From Methylocystis parvus OBBP (GTDB taxonomy: Bacteria; Pseudomonadota; Alphaproteobacteria; Rhizobiales; Beijerinckiaceae), in assembly GCF_027571405.1 (NCBI RefSeq), contig NZ_CP092968.1, positions 2,998,001 to 3,062,000 on the forward strand: a stretch of DNA of 64,000 nt, given 5' to 3'. The notes below the pieces were generated by a model that had not been told where the DNA came from, did no database searches, and saw only the letters and a program-made list of their open reading frames with translations. Of this stretch, positions 52,742 through 61,712 are shown piece by piece (the stretch's first letter is position 1; each line of letters starts with the position of its first letter). The position numbers and the translations under genes are program-made.

Positions 52742-55035
52742 GCCGATTTGCGCGCCGCCGGTTGCAGCGCGTCCCCTCCGGCCTGTTTCTTTTCGCCTTC
52801 TCCCGCCTGCGCGACGAGGCGCTTCAGCCAGGCCGTCGACGGCTCCGTCGGCGCGGGCGCGGCGATGGGCTCGGGCTCGGCGCCCGGCTTGGACTTGAAG
52901 ACGTAGCTGACGGCGCGGATCGGCTCCACGAGCCCCCACCAGATGAACTGGCCGGTGCCCGCCCAGACGCTCTTGTGCTTGCGGCGGCTCGCCAGGAAGC
53001 GCGGCAGCGCGTCGGAATCCCCATACATGAGGTCGGCGAGCACGAAATATTCCTCGGCCTGCATCGTGTCGAATTCGCAGCCGAAGACGTCGTCGCCGGC
53101 GTTGGGGCCGCGGCGGAAGATGAGCGGCAGGCTGCGCTTGCCGACGAGATCGCCGACCGGCTCGATGGTGAGGCGCGCGCGCGTGTCGTCCGCCTCGAGA
53201 AGCATTGGCGGCATTTCTTCGAGAAGACGCACGGCGCAGCCGCCGGCCGAGACGTTCACGACCTCGACCGCGACGCGCTGATCGCTGAAGTCGAGCCAGC
53301 CCTCGCGCTTGATGGTGAGGCGCGGATGGCGGTCGGGTTGCTTGCGTTCCGAGACGGCGCCGAGCGCGACGCCCGCCATGATGAGGTTGAAGGTGTTCCA
53401 GATGCCGACGATCATCATCAGATTGCTGATGCCGGGCTCCACGACATAGCGGAAGGCGGCGACCAGCGTGCCGGTCAGCAGCATCAGATAGACGGCGAAG
53501 AAGGGCCAGGCGAGCTCGGAAAGATGATCATTGTCGAGCGTCAGACCCTTCGCGGTGACGTTGAATGTCGGCTTTCTCGGATTCATCAGCACGGAGACGA
53601 TCGCCTTGCTGAGAAAGACGCCCTGGCAATATTCGTACAGTTCCGAAACCCACGGCCAGCGCACCGTGCCGAACATGTAGTTCTGCAGCATGACGTTGGA
53701 GATCATGTAGGTCGCGGTGAAGGCCACCGCTTCGTCGACGTTCGACACGAAGATCTTCACGTCGAAGAGAATGTAGGCGAGCGGCGCCAGCATGAAGATG
53801 AGGCGCGGGAAGGGGAAGAACCAGAAAGTCATGCTCGAGAGATAGCCGAGCTTCTGAATGGGCTTGAGGCCCTTTTTCAGCGCGGGATTCTTGAGCACCA
53901 TGATCTGGAGCATGCCCTGACACCAGCGCACGCGCTGCCCGACGAAGGAGGCGAAGGTCTCGGGCTGCAGGCCGGCGATCAGCGGCTTGTCGACGAAGAT
54001 GCTGTTATAGCCCTTGGCGTGGAGTTCGAACGCCGTCTCGCAGTCTTCTGTGATGGTGACGCCGGAGAAGCCGCCCGCCTCCATCAGCGCCGAACGGCGC
54101 AGAAGCGCCGCCGAGCCGCAGAAGAACGATGCGTCCCATTTGTCCAAGCCGCGCTGCGTCATCGAGTAGAACATCTCGTTCTCGGACGGCATGCGGTCGA
54201 AGGTCTTCAGATTCTTCTCGATCGGGTCGGGATTGAGAAAGACGTGCGGCGTCTGAACCAGAAAGAGCTTCGGATAATCGATGAAATAGGCGACCGTCTC
54301 CTGCAGGAAGGAGCGGAAGGGCGCATGGTCGGCGTCGAAGACGAGCACGATGTCGCCCTTCACATGGGCGAGCGCGCTGTTCATATTGCCGGCCTTGGCG
54401 TGCTCGTTCTTGGCGCGGGTCAGATAATGGGCGCCGAGACGCTTGCAGAGCTCCTGCAACGACGTGCGCCGAAGCTTCGCGGCTTCGGCCTTTGCGGGGT
54501 TCTTGTCATTGCATTTCTGGTCCGTGCCGCCGTCGTCGAGCAGCCAGACATTGAGCTTTTCCTTCGGATAATCCATTGACAGCGCGGCGGCCGCCGTCGT
54601 GGCGAGGATGTATTCGTCCTCGTTATAGGTCGGGATGAAGACGTCGACGACAGGCAGATCCTCGTCGGGCCGGCGCGAAAGCGGCTTGCGCTTCACCGGA
54701 TCGACATTGACGATAAGGCTGATGATGAGAATGCAGACGCAATAGAGTTCGGCCGAGAGCAGGACGAGGCCGAAGAAGAGGCCGACAGGATCGGAGGCGG
54801 GCGGCAGGGTGCAGGTCAGGCGCCAGTAGACGTAGCGGATGACGATAAAGCTCGAGAGCGCGAGATAGGTCTGGCGCGCGAGCGGGCTGCGGCCGAATTT
54901 CCACAGTGTGAGCAGGACCGCGATGATGGTCACGCTGAGCGACAATTGCGCCTGCACGCTGACAGGCTGCGTCAGCAACGCAACCGCCATCACGCCTGTC
55001 GCAATCCACGCGAACGCACGCAACCCGAACATCAA
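52738..55035 (-). CDS. bcsA: Cellulose synthase catalytic subunit BcsA
   Basis: BcsA polymerises UDP-glucose into cellulose and moves it across the inner membrane. The GT2 motifs are in order: DDG (167-169), DAD (234-236), TED (329-331) and QRVRW (367-371), with membrane helices on both sides. Residues about 561-670 are a PilZ domain with NVSAGG, but the canonical Arg-x-x-x-Arg c-di-GMP motif is not seen: Arg564, Arg569 and Arg572 are spaced 5 and 3 apart. Length 765. It is the second gene of the operon after bcsS. Confidence 0.96.
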   Translation of the reverse strand: MMFGLRAFAWIATGVMAVALLTQPVSVQAQLSLSVTIIAVLLTLWKFGRSPLARQTYLALSSFIVIRYVYWRLTCTLPPASDPVGLFFGLVLLSAELYCVCILIISLIVNVDPVKRKPLSRRPDEDLPVVDVFIPTYNEDEYILATTAAAALSMDYPKEKLNVWLLDDGGTDQKCNDKNPAKAEAAKLRRTSLQELCKRLGAHYLTRAKNEHAKAGNMNSALAHVKGDIVLVFDADHAPFRSFLQETVAYFIDYPKLFLVQTPHVFLNPDPIEKNLKTFDRMPSENEMFYSMTQRGLDKWDASFFCGSAALLRRSALMEAGGFSGVTITEDCETAFELHAKGYNSIFVDKPLIAGLQPETFASFVGQRVRWCQGMLQIMVLKNPALKKGLKPIQKLGYLSSMTFWFFPFPRLIFMLAPLAYILFDVKIFVSNVDEAVAFTATYMISNVMLQNYMFGTVRWPWVSELYEYCQGVFLSKAIVSVLMNPRKPTFNVTAKGLTLDNDHLSELAWPFFAVYLMLLTGTLVAAFRYVVEPGISNLMMIVGIWNTFNLIMAGVALGAVSERKQPDRHPRLTIKREGWLDFSDQRVAVEVVNVSAGGCAVRLLEEMPPMLLEADDTRARLTIEPVGDLVGKRSLPLIFRRGPNAGDDVFGCEFDTMQAEEYFVLADLMYGDSDALPRFLASRRKHKSVWAGTGQFIWWGLVEPIRAVSYVFKSKPGAEPEPIAAPAPTEPSTAWLKRLVAQAGEGEKKQAGGDALQPAARKSA

Positions 55036-55126
55036 CGACCCCGCATTCTTTCCGATAAGAATTGTAGACGGGAGGAGCTAAAAGCGGCGTTAACAATGGA
55101 GGCGCGGGTCCATTTTTGTCGAAAAA

Positions 55127-55882
55127 CTAGAATGTTACGCGCGTATCGACCGTGCCGTAGACGCCGCCGCCGCGGACGCGATCGTTAAGAAATCCCAGCG
55201 CGCCGCCAAATTGCAGCATGCCGAACCGGATGCCCGTCACATGGCCGCCGATGCGCCATTGCTGGAAGAAGTTGTCGCCGAGCGCCCCGACTTCGGGACC
55301 GACATAGAGACGGTCGGCGAAGGCCATGCCGAATTTCAGGCGGCCGTAATAGGAGCTGAAGTTGGACGAGTAGGAGAAAACGCCCGCGATCATCGTGTCG
55401 TTGGTCGGCGTGACGTAGAAATCCGTCGCGACCTTGATGCCGACGCTCGTGCCCTTGGCCTGGTTGTTGGGGTCGTTGGGCGATATGTTCGTGTTGACGA
55501 TTTCGCCGCCGAGATAGACCGAGACCGTCGCCCGCTTGAACACCCACTCATAGCCCATGAGCATGGCGCCGCCGGTCAGATTGCCGTTGACCTTGCCGAC
55601 ATCCGTCGAGTCATAGGTGTAGGTGCCGACAATGCCGCTGCCGCGCAGGCGGAAACCGCTCCGGTCGAGCGGCGTGAAGGGCGCGATCGTGCCGATGATC
55701 GCCGCGGAATAGGCGGCCTGGCTCGTGCCGTCCAGCGCGATGTCGAGCGTCGCGCGCGGCGCCTTGGGGATCGGCGGCCCGTCGCTCGGCACGCCCGTAT
55801 ACCAGTCGGCGGCGCGCGCGCTCGCGAATGTCATCGAGATCGCGGCTGCGACGACGAGAGCGAGAATACGGGACGCGCGCAT
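55127..55882 (-). CDS. bcsS: Cellulose biosynthesis protein BcsS
   Basis: A signal peptide (MRASRILALVVAAAISMTFASARA) is followed by a beta-rich domain ending in Phe (GGGVYGTVDTRVTF), as expected for an outer-membrane barrel. Blocks such as GYEWVFKRATVSVYLGGEIVN and RLKFGMAFADRLYVGPEVGALGDNFFQQWRIGGHVTGIRFG match BcsS of Bradyrhizobium- and Methylobacterium-type cellulose clusters. It lies 91 bases upstream of bcsA on the same strand. As no BcsC is present it might contribute to the outer-membrane step, but that is inference. Confidence 0.87.
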   Translation of the reverse strand: MRASRILALVVAAAISMTFASARAADWYTGVPSDGPPIPKAPRATLDIALDGTSQAAYSAAIIGTIAPFTPLDRSGFRLRGSGIVGTYTYDSTDVGKVNGNLTGGAMLMGYEWVFKRATVSVYLGGEIVNTNISPNDPNNQAKGTSVGIKVATDFYVTPTNDTMIAGVFSYSSNFSSYYGRLKFGMAFADRLYVGPEVGALGDNFFQQWRIGGHVTGIRFGMLQFGGALGFLNDRVRGGGVYGTVDTRVTF

Positions 55883-56072
55883 GATTCAAGACAACTCATT
55901 TGTCTCGGGCGATCTCTCGCCCTTCGCCGCACTTTGCGCCTGTCATGGCGCCTATTTGCGGGACCAAAGTTGCTTTACGGGACTTAACAAATTGATGCTG
56001 TTTCCAAACAGGGATTTGTTATGCCTAAGATTGATTAAATTTCGAGGATTCGGGGCGTGGATTGCGCGATCG

Positions 56073-56900
56073 TCAGCCGAAAAGGTCGCGCGGCGGCTCG
56101 CTTTTTGCGGGCGCGCTCATCAACTCGACGGCGGCGGCGAGCTGCGCCAAATCTTGCGCGCGCGAGAGGCGATGATCGCCGTCGGCGATGAAGGTCAAAG
56201 TCGCGGGATCCGCCGAGAGATGCTCCATAATGGTCAGCGCGTGGCGCCAGGGCACGTCGGGGTCCGCCATGCCCTGCAGGATGTGGACGCGCGCGTAAGA
56301 GCGGATGACCCCGCCCAGCAGCAGATGCTTGCGTCCGTCCTCGACCAGCCGCCGCGTGATGGGCGTGGGGTCGGGGGAATATTGCGAGGCGCGCATCCAG
56401 GCGCCCTTCTCCATGATCTCGCGGCGCGCCGCCTCGTCGAGATTTTTCCACATGAGCGCTTCGGTGAAGTCGACCGCCGGCGCGAGAAGGACGAGGCCGG
56501 CGAGGCGCGCGGTCTCGTTCTTTTCGGCGAGGCGCCGCGCGAGCAGCAAAGCGAGCCAGCCGCCCATGGAGCTGCCGACGACGATCTGCGGTCCCTGCGT
56601 CGAACGGTCGAAGACCACGACGGTCTGCTCCAGCCAATCGCCGATGCAGCCGTCTTCGAAGCGCCCGTCCGACGCGCCGTGACCCGAATAGTCGAATCGC
56701 AGGAAGGCGCGGCCGCGCTCTTTCGCAAAGGCGTCGAGAAAGCCGGCTTTGGTCGACTCCATGTCCGATGCGAAGCCGCCCAGCCAGACGATTCCAGGGC
56801 CGCCGTCGCTTGCCGCCTTGCGCAGCCGCCGCGCGATCCGCCAGGGCGCGCCGCCCGATGGATTTTCGACGTCGAGACGGTCGCAGTCGGTCTCGTTCAA
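56073..56900 (-). CDS. Alpha/beta hydrolase
   Basis: A 275-residue serine hydrolase with nucleophile motif GSSMGGWLALLLARRL, oxyanion region IVWLGGFASDMESTKAGFLDAFA and FLRFDYSGHGASDG, acid region MADPDVPW and late His in IADGDHRLSR. It resembles the ABHD10/small thioesterase group, so an ester or thioester is the likely substrate; the real one is unknown. I chose the TTG at 56900 because of the aggagcg ribosome binding site 7 bases upstream; another TTG at 56930 is in frame. It diverges from the glycosyltransferase gene. Confidence 0.85.
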   Translation of the reverse strand: MNETDCDRLDVENPSGGAPWRIARRLRKAASDGGPGIVWLGGFASDMESTKAGFLDAFAKERGRAFLRFDYSGHGASDGRFEDGCIGDWLEQTVVVFDRSTQGPQIVVGSSMGGWLALLLARRLAEKNETARLAGLVLLAPAVDFTEALMWKNLDEAARREIMEKGAWMRASQYSPDPTPITRRLVEDGRKHLLLGGVIRSYARVHILQGMADPDVPWRHALTIMEHLSADPATLTFIADGDHRLSRAQDLAQLAAAVELMSAPAKSEPPRDLFG

Positions 56901-56989
56901 GCTCGCTCCTCGAATCTTGCGCGGGCGCAAAGGCCCTTTCCTTGATTTCCCGCCTTTCGCTCATAGTTGGTAAATAATCTCGAAAGAGA

Positions 56990-58237
56990 ATGCGAGCGAT
57001 TAAGGAACCGCCGCTCGCCAATCGCCTCATGTCCCAGACCCTCGCCCCTCTCGCCGCCGCCGACCATTCCCTGGTCGGTCGGACGGTGCTGCAGATCGTG
57101 CCTGATCTTCAATCGGGCGGGGCGGAGCGCGCCACCATCGATATGGCCGAAGCATTGTCGCAGGCCGGCGGGCGCAGTCTCGTCGCTTCGCGCGGCGGGC
57201 GCATGGTCAGCGAGTTACAGTCCAAGGGCGGCGTCTGGCTGCCTTTTCCGGCGGCCACGAAAAACCCGATCGCGATGGCGCTGAATTCCGTCCAGCTCGC
57301 GCGCGTGATACGGGACGAAGGCGTCGACATCGTGCATGCGCGTTCGCGGGCGCCGGCCTGGGTGGCCTATTACGCGACGCGGCAGACCGGCGCGAAATTC
57401 GTCACCACCTATCACAGCGCCTATTACGGAACGTCGCCCATCAAACTGCGCTACAACGCCATCATGGCGGCGGGGGACGTCATCATCGCCATTTCGGATT
57501 TTGCGGCGAAGCGCATTAGCGAGCTGCATCCGGAAGCCGCCGAACGCGTCGTCGTGATTCCGCGCGGCGCCGATCTGAGGCTGTTCTCTCCGGCGGCCGT
57601 CGCGCCGGCGCGCGTCCAGAGACTGCGCGCGGAATGGGGCGTCGCCCCGCATGAGCGCGTGGTGCTGCTTCCCGCCCGTCTCGCCGCCCGCAAGGGCCAC
57701 GCCGTGATGATAGAGGCCGCGAAGCGCCTCGCGGCCGAATGGCGGCGCGACATCCGCATCCTTTTCGTCGGCGATCCGCACAGCGACAGCTTCCGCCGCA
57801 ATATCGAGACGCAAATCATCCGCGCCGGCCTCGAGGGCTTCGTCCGCAATGTCGGTCATTGCGAGGACATGCCCGCCGCCTATCTCGCGGCGGCGGTCGT
57901 CGTCGCGCCCTCGACCGAGCCCGAGGCCTTTGGCCGCGTCGCGATCGAGGCGCAGGCGATGGGCGCTCCGGTCATCGTCTCGGATATCGGCGCCTCGCCC
58001 GAAATCGTGCGCGCGCCGCCACAATGTCCGACGCATCAGGCGACGGGCTGGCGCGTGCCGCCCGGCGATCCGGCGGCGCTGGCGCAGGCGGTGACGGAAG
58101 CTCTGGCCATGAAGGCGTCGGCGCGGGACGAGATGATGCTGCGCGCCCGCGCCAACGTGCAGTCGCGGTTCTCTGTTGAGCAGATGCAGCGCGCGACGCT
58201 CGAGGTTTATAAGCGACTGCTCGGAAATTCGCCCTGA
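56990..58237 (+). CDS. Glycosyltransferase family 4
   Basis: A GT-B fold sugar transferase. The N-terminal part has VLQIVPDLQSGGAERATIDMAEALSQAG and VDIVHARSRAPAWVAYYA; the C-terminal nucleotide-sugar site has VLLPARLAARKGHAVMIEAAKRL, then PSTEPEAFGRVAIEAQAMGAPVIVSDIGASPEIV with the E-x7-E motif. Length 415. The ATG at 56990 is chosen; 57029 is possible. It likely works in cell-surface polysaccharide or lipid glycan synthesis; not part of the bcs operon. Donor and acceptor are unknown. Confidence 0.92.
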   Translation: MRAIKEPPLANRLMSQTLAPLAAADHSLVGRTVLQIVPDLQSGGAERATIDMAEALSQAGGRSLVASRGGRMVSELQSKGGVWLPFPAATKNPIAMALNSVQLARVIRDEGVDIVHARSRAPAWVAYYATRQTGAKFVTTYHSAYYGTSPIKLRYNAIMAAGDVIIAISDFAAKRISELHPEAAERVVVIPRGADLRLFSPAAVAPARVQRLRAEWGVAPHERVVLLPARLAARKGHAVMIEAAKRLAAEWRRDIRILFVGDPHSDSFRRNIETQIIRAGLEGFVRNVGHCEDMPAAYLAAAVVVAPSTEPEAFGRVAIEAQAMGAPVIVSDIGASPEIVRAPPQCPTHQATGWRVPPGDPAALAQAVTEALAMKASARDEMMLRARANVQSRFSVEQMQRATLEVYKRLLGNSP

Positions 58238-58315
58238 GGCCTCCTAATTGAGGCCGAAGAATCGCCCCTTTGGCGCGGGATGCTGTCCCTTATCGCGACC
58301 AAAGGAGCGATCGAA

Positions 58316-58801
58316 ATGAGACGTCTTTCTGTGTACGATCCCCTCGCGCGCGGCCTTGCGCGCCTGGCGCTTCCCATCGCCGCCCTTGCGCTGCTCGCCG
58401 CGCCCGTCGCCGTCGGCGCGCCCGACCCCAACGATCCGCGCGGCGTCTGGCTCCGGCCGGAAGGCGGAGAGCAGTTCAGCTTCTATGACTGCGGCGCCCT
58501 TCTCTGCGCCAAGCTCATTTCCGTGAAGAAGGAGGGAGACGAGAAGGCCGTCGGCACGGTCATCCTCCGCGGCGCCGCCAAGAGCGGCCCCAACGAATGG
58601 AAGGGCAAGCTCTACAATGCTCAGGACGGCAAGACCTATGACGGTTTCATCACCATCAAATCGGCGAATGAGCTGCGGTTGAAGGGATGCCTGTGGGGCT
58701 TCCTGTGCAGCGGCGAAACCTGGACGCGCGTCGCTGCGGCGAAATCTCAGAACGCCGCCTCCGCGCCCGCGCAAGGTAAGGAGTCCGCGCGCGCCGAGTA
58801 G
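58316..58801 (+). CDS. DUF2147-type exported protein
   Basis: A signal-like segment (LARLALPIAALALLAAPVAVGA) precedes a small lipocalin-like domain: DPRGVWLRPEGGEQFSFYDCGALLCAKLISVK, WKGKLYNAQDGKTYDGFITIKSANELRLKGCLWGFLCSGETWTRV. The KGKLYNAQDGKTYDG and L-x-GC-LWG-CSGETWTR blocks are typical of DUF2147. Function is not known. The start has aaaggag upstream. A strong terminator follows. Confidence 0.88.
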   Translation: MRRLSVYDPLARGLARLALPIAALALLAAPVAVGAPDPNDPRGVWLRPEGGEQFSFYDCGALLCAKLISVKKEGDEKAVGTVILRGAAKSGPNEWKGKLYNAQDGKTYDGFITIKSANELRLKGCLWGFLCSGETWTRVAAAKSQNAASAPAQGKESARAE

Positions 58802-58842
58802 CGGCAAGGTCAGTATCCGCAATCCTCCAGCCCTCGACCTCC

Positions 58843-58868
58843 GCCGCCCCTTGGGGCGGCGCTTTTTT
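58843..58868 (+). terminator. Rho-independent terminator
   Basis: gccgcccc-tt-ggggcggc followed by gctttttt, 42 bases after the DUF2147 gene stop codon. Confidence 0.92.
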
Positions 58869-58976
58869 ATGCGTCTGAGCGACGAATTCAGGCGAAGATT
58901 TTGTTGCGATGCGCTCGCCAAGGCCGCAGCCGCCGTTAAATTGGGATAGTCGAATCACAAACGCTGCGGGGGCTTC

Positions 58977-60830
58977 TTGGGCGAGAATCCGTTACATCTG
59001 GAATCCTATCGGGAGGCGCTGGTCTTTCTGGCGACCGCCGGCGTCGTGGTCCCGCTCTTCCATCGCTTGCGCGTCAGCCCGGTTCTTGGATTTCTCCTCG
59101 CCGGCGCGGCGCTCGGGCCGCATGGGCTCGGGCGTCTGGCCGAGCCGGGGAACATTGTCTCCTTCTTCACCATCGCCGACGTCGAGGGCGTTTCCCAGCT
59201 CGCGGAATTCGGGCTTGTCTTCCTCCTTTTCATGATCGGGCTCGAGCTTTCCTGGGAGCGGCTTGTGCGGTTGCGGCGTCTGGTCTTCGGGCTCGGACTC
59301 GCCCAGGTCGTCATCTCGACGACGGCGCTCGCCCTTGTCGGCCACTATTGGTTCGGCGTCGACGCGGCTCCTTCGATCCTGATGGGCGCGGCGCTGGCCA
59401 TGTCCTCGACGGCCGTCGTCATGCCCGTGCTCTCGGAGGGGCGGCGCCTCAACAAGGCGCCGGGCCGCGTCGCCTTCTCGGTCCTGCTGCTGCAAGATCT
59501 CATGGTCGCGCCGGCGCTCTTCTTCGTCTCCTTCATGGCGACGGCCAAGGACGGCTTCAGCGCGCTTCAGGCGGCTTCCGCCTTTCTGCCTGCTTTCGCC
59601 GCGCTGGCGGGGCTCATCTTCTTCGGCCGGCTGCTGCTGCGGCCGCTCTTTCGCCTCGTCGCCTCGGCGCAGCTCACCGAACTCTTCATGGCCGCTTGCC
59701 TGCTCGTCGTGGTAGGCGAGGCGCTCATTACGGCGGCGGCCGGGCTCTCCATGGGCCTCGGCGCCTTCGTCGCAGGCCTGCTGCTCGCGGAAACCGAGTT
59801 CCGGCGCGAGATCGAGGTCACGATCGAGCCCTTCAAGGGGCTCCTCCTCGGCCTGTTCTTCGTCTCCGTCGGCGCGGGGCTCGACATCGGCGCCGTCGTC
59901 GCCGATCCGGCGCCGGTGATTTTGCACGCGGTCGGCCTGACCGCCCTCAAGGCCGCGATCATTTTCCCGCTTGCGCTGCTGTTTCGCATCGACTGGCGGA
60001 CCGCGGCGGAGGCTGCGCTCCTGCTTGCCCCCGGCGGCGAGTTCGCCTTCGCCCTTCTCACCTCCGCCATGCTGGCCGGCGTGCTGCCGGGCCATTTCGG
60101 CAACGACGCCATGATGGTGGTGACGCTGTCGATCTTCTTCATTCCTTTCCTGGGCCGCCTCGGCGCGCGCCTTGCGCAGCCTGCGGAACGCGACGACGAC
60201 GAGGCGCGATACGCACATCTCGCGCCCGAAAGCGCCATCGCCGAGGGCCGCGTGGTCATTGTCGGCTTTGGCCGCATCGGCAGCCTCGTGGGCGAGATGC
60301 TTTCCCGGCACAACGTGCCCTTCGTCGCCGTGGAGAATGTCGTTTCCCTCGTCGCCGAAGGCCGTGAGAAGGGCGTCGAAATCTATTGGGGCAACGCGGC
60401 GCGGCGGGAGTTTCTGCTCAAATGCGGCCTGGAGCAGGCGCGCGCGCTCGTCGTCACGATCGAAAACGCCCCCGCCGTCGAGGAGATCGTGCGTCTCGCA
60501 CATGAAATTCGCGGCGATCTCGTCATCGTCGCCCGCGCCCGCGACGCGCGGCACGCCACGACGCTTTACAGCCTCGGCGCCAGCGACGCCATTCCGGAGA
60601 CGATCGAGGCGAGCCTGCAACTCGCCGAAACCGTGCTCGTCGACGTCGGCGTCCCTATGGGATACGTCATCGCCTCCATTCACGAAAAGCGCGACGAATT
60701 CCGCAAGATATTGCAGCCCACGGGGGAAGAGGCGCGGGCGCGGCAGACCGAGCGGCGCAACCAGATCAAGCGGGAGCAGGCGCGCCGCCGCATCTCCGGC
60801 CCCGCCAAGGAGGCGGAGGGGGAGGCTTAG
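58977..60830 (+). CDS. Kef-type monovalent cation:proton antiporter (CPA2) with TrkA-N domain
   Basis: Residues 1-400 form about 12 membrane helices of the CPA2 exchanger, with VVVPLFHRLRVSPVLGFLLAGAALGPHGLG, LGLAQVVISTTALALVGHY and ALAMSSTAVVMPVLSEGRRLN. Residues about 420-560 are a TrkA-N (Rossmann) domain starting RVVIVGFGRIGSLVGEML. The C-terminal tail is basic and charged. This is the layout of KefB/KefC and YbaL, which move K+ out in exchange for protons, often under electrophile stress; a ligand could be glutathione or NAD(H). The start is TTG at 58977; no ATG is better. Confidence 0.92.
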   Translation: MGENPLHLESYREALVFLATAGVVVPLFHRLRVSPVLGFLLAGAALGPHGLGRLAEPGNIVSFFTIADVEGVSQLAEFGLVFLLFMIGLELSWERLVRLRRLVFGLGLAQVVISTTALALVGHYWFGVDAAPSILMGAALAMSSTAVVMPVLSEGRRLNKAPGRVAFSVLLLQDLMVAPALFFVSFMATAKDGFSALQAASAFLPAFAALAGLIFFGRLLLRPLFRLVASAQLTELFMAACLLVVVGEALITAAAGLSMGLGAFVAGLLLAETEFRREIEVTIEPFKGLLLGLFFVSVGAGLDIGAVVADPAPVILHAVGLTALKAAIIFPLALLFRIDWRTAAEAALLLAPGGEFAFALLTSAMLAGVLPGHFGNDAMMVVTLSIFFIPFLGRLGARLAQPAERDDDEARYAHLAPESAIAEGRVVIVGFGRIGSLVGEMLSRHNVPFVAVENVVSLVAEGREKGVEIYWGNAARREFLLKCGLEQARALVVTIENAPAVEEIVRLAHEIRGDLVIVARARDARHATTLYSLGASDAIPETIEASLQLAETVLVDVGVPMGYVIASIHEKRDEFRKILQPTGEEARARQTERRNQIKREQARRRISGPAKEAEGEA

Positions 60831-61022
60831 GCTGGTTTCGCGCCAGTTCCGTCGCCGCCGGACGTCGTTCGGGAAAAGCGCTAGGAGATTGATTGGCCAA
60901 GACGAAAGTCGTGTCGACGTTCGGCCGTCCTAAGCCATGTTCGGTTAAGACAAAATTCATGTTGCGCCGGGCGATGGGAGGATATATTCCTAACATGGGA
61001 TTTCCCCCGCCACGGCCTTCCG

Positions 61023-61664
61023 ATGACCGACATCCTCTCTCACGCGCAAATCTGGGCGGCGATCGACGCGCTGGGCGAGCGCTACGGCCTCACGCCCTCC
61101 GGCCTGGCGCGCAAAGCGGGCCTCGACCCCACCACCTTCAACCGCTCCAAGCGCGAGACGTCGGAAGGGCGCCAGCGCTGGCCCTCGACCGAGTCGATCG
61201 CCAAAGTGCTGCAGGCCACGGGGGCGAGCCTCGACGAATTCATGGCGCTCGTCTCCGCCAATAGCGCGGCGACGCGGCGCCATACGCGGCCGCTGATCGG
61301 ACTCGCTCAGGCGGGAGAGGGCGGGTTCTTCGACGACGCCGGCTTCGCGGTCGGCGCCGGCTGGGACGAGATCGAGGTGCTCTCCGACGCCGACGAACAT
61401 TCCTACGCGCTGGAGATTTCGGGCGACTCGATGTCCCCCCTCTATCGCGACGGCGACATCGTCATCGTCTCGCCGGCCGCGCCGATTCGCCGCGGAGACC
61501 GGGTGGTGGTGAAGACGGCTTCCGGCGAGATCATGGCGAAGGAGCTGAAGCGCCAGACGGCCCGCTTCATAGAGCTGCGTTCGATCAATCCCGCCTTTCC
61601 CGACCGCGTCGTTCCGCGCGAGGATGTGAGTTGGATGGCGCGGATTTTATGGGCGAGTCAGTGA
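61023..61664 (+). CDS. HTH-S24 peptidase transcriptional regulator
   Basis: Residues 8-75 are a helix-turn-helix domain (ERYGLTPSGLARKAGLDPTTFNRSKR). Residues 88-200 are a LexA/CI-type S24 self-cleavage domain: the nucleophile Ser136 in SGDSMSPLYRDGD and Lys173 in IMAKELKR, 37 residues apart as in LexA. This type is common in Rhizobiales; its signal is not known. The upstream 190 bases contain tatatt 36 bases before the start, which could be part of its promoter. A di-haem peroxidase gene follows by 48 bases. Confidence 0.88.
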   Translation: MTDILSHAQIWAAIDALGERYGLTPSGLARKAGLDPTTFNRSKRETSEGRQRWPSTESIAKVLQATGASLDEFMALVSANSAATRRHTRPLIGLAQAGEGGFFDDAGFAVGAGWDEIEVLSDADEHSYALEISGDSMSPLYRDGDIVIVSPAAPIRRGDRVVVKTASGEIMAKELKRQTARFIELRSINPAFPDRVVPREDVSWMARILWASQ

Positions 61665-61712
61665 TCGCAGCTGTGATATACAACGATTCCAAATTATGAA
61701 ACGGGTCCGAAC

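Noticed and set aside
50126..52906. A 926-residue plus-strand frame across bcsB
   Set aside because: Antisense shadow of bcsB; Arg/Glu-rich, no motif, runs across the bcsB signal peptide region.
58992..60683. A 563-residue minus-strand frame
   Set aside because: Antisense shadow of the Kef-type antiporter.
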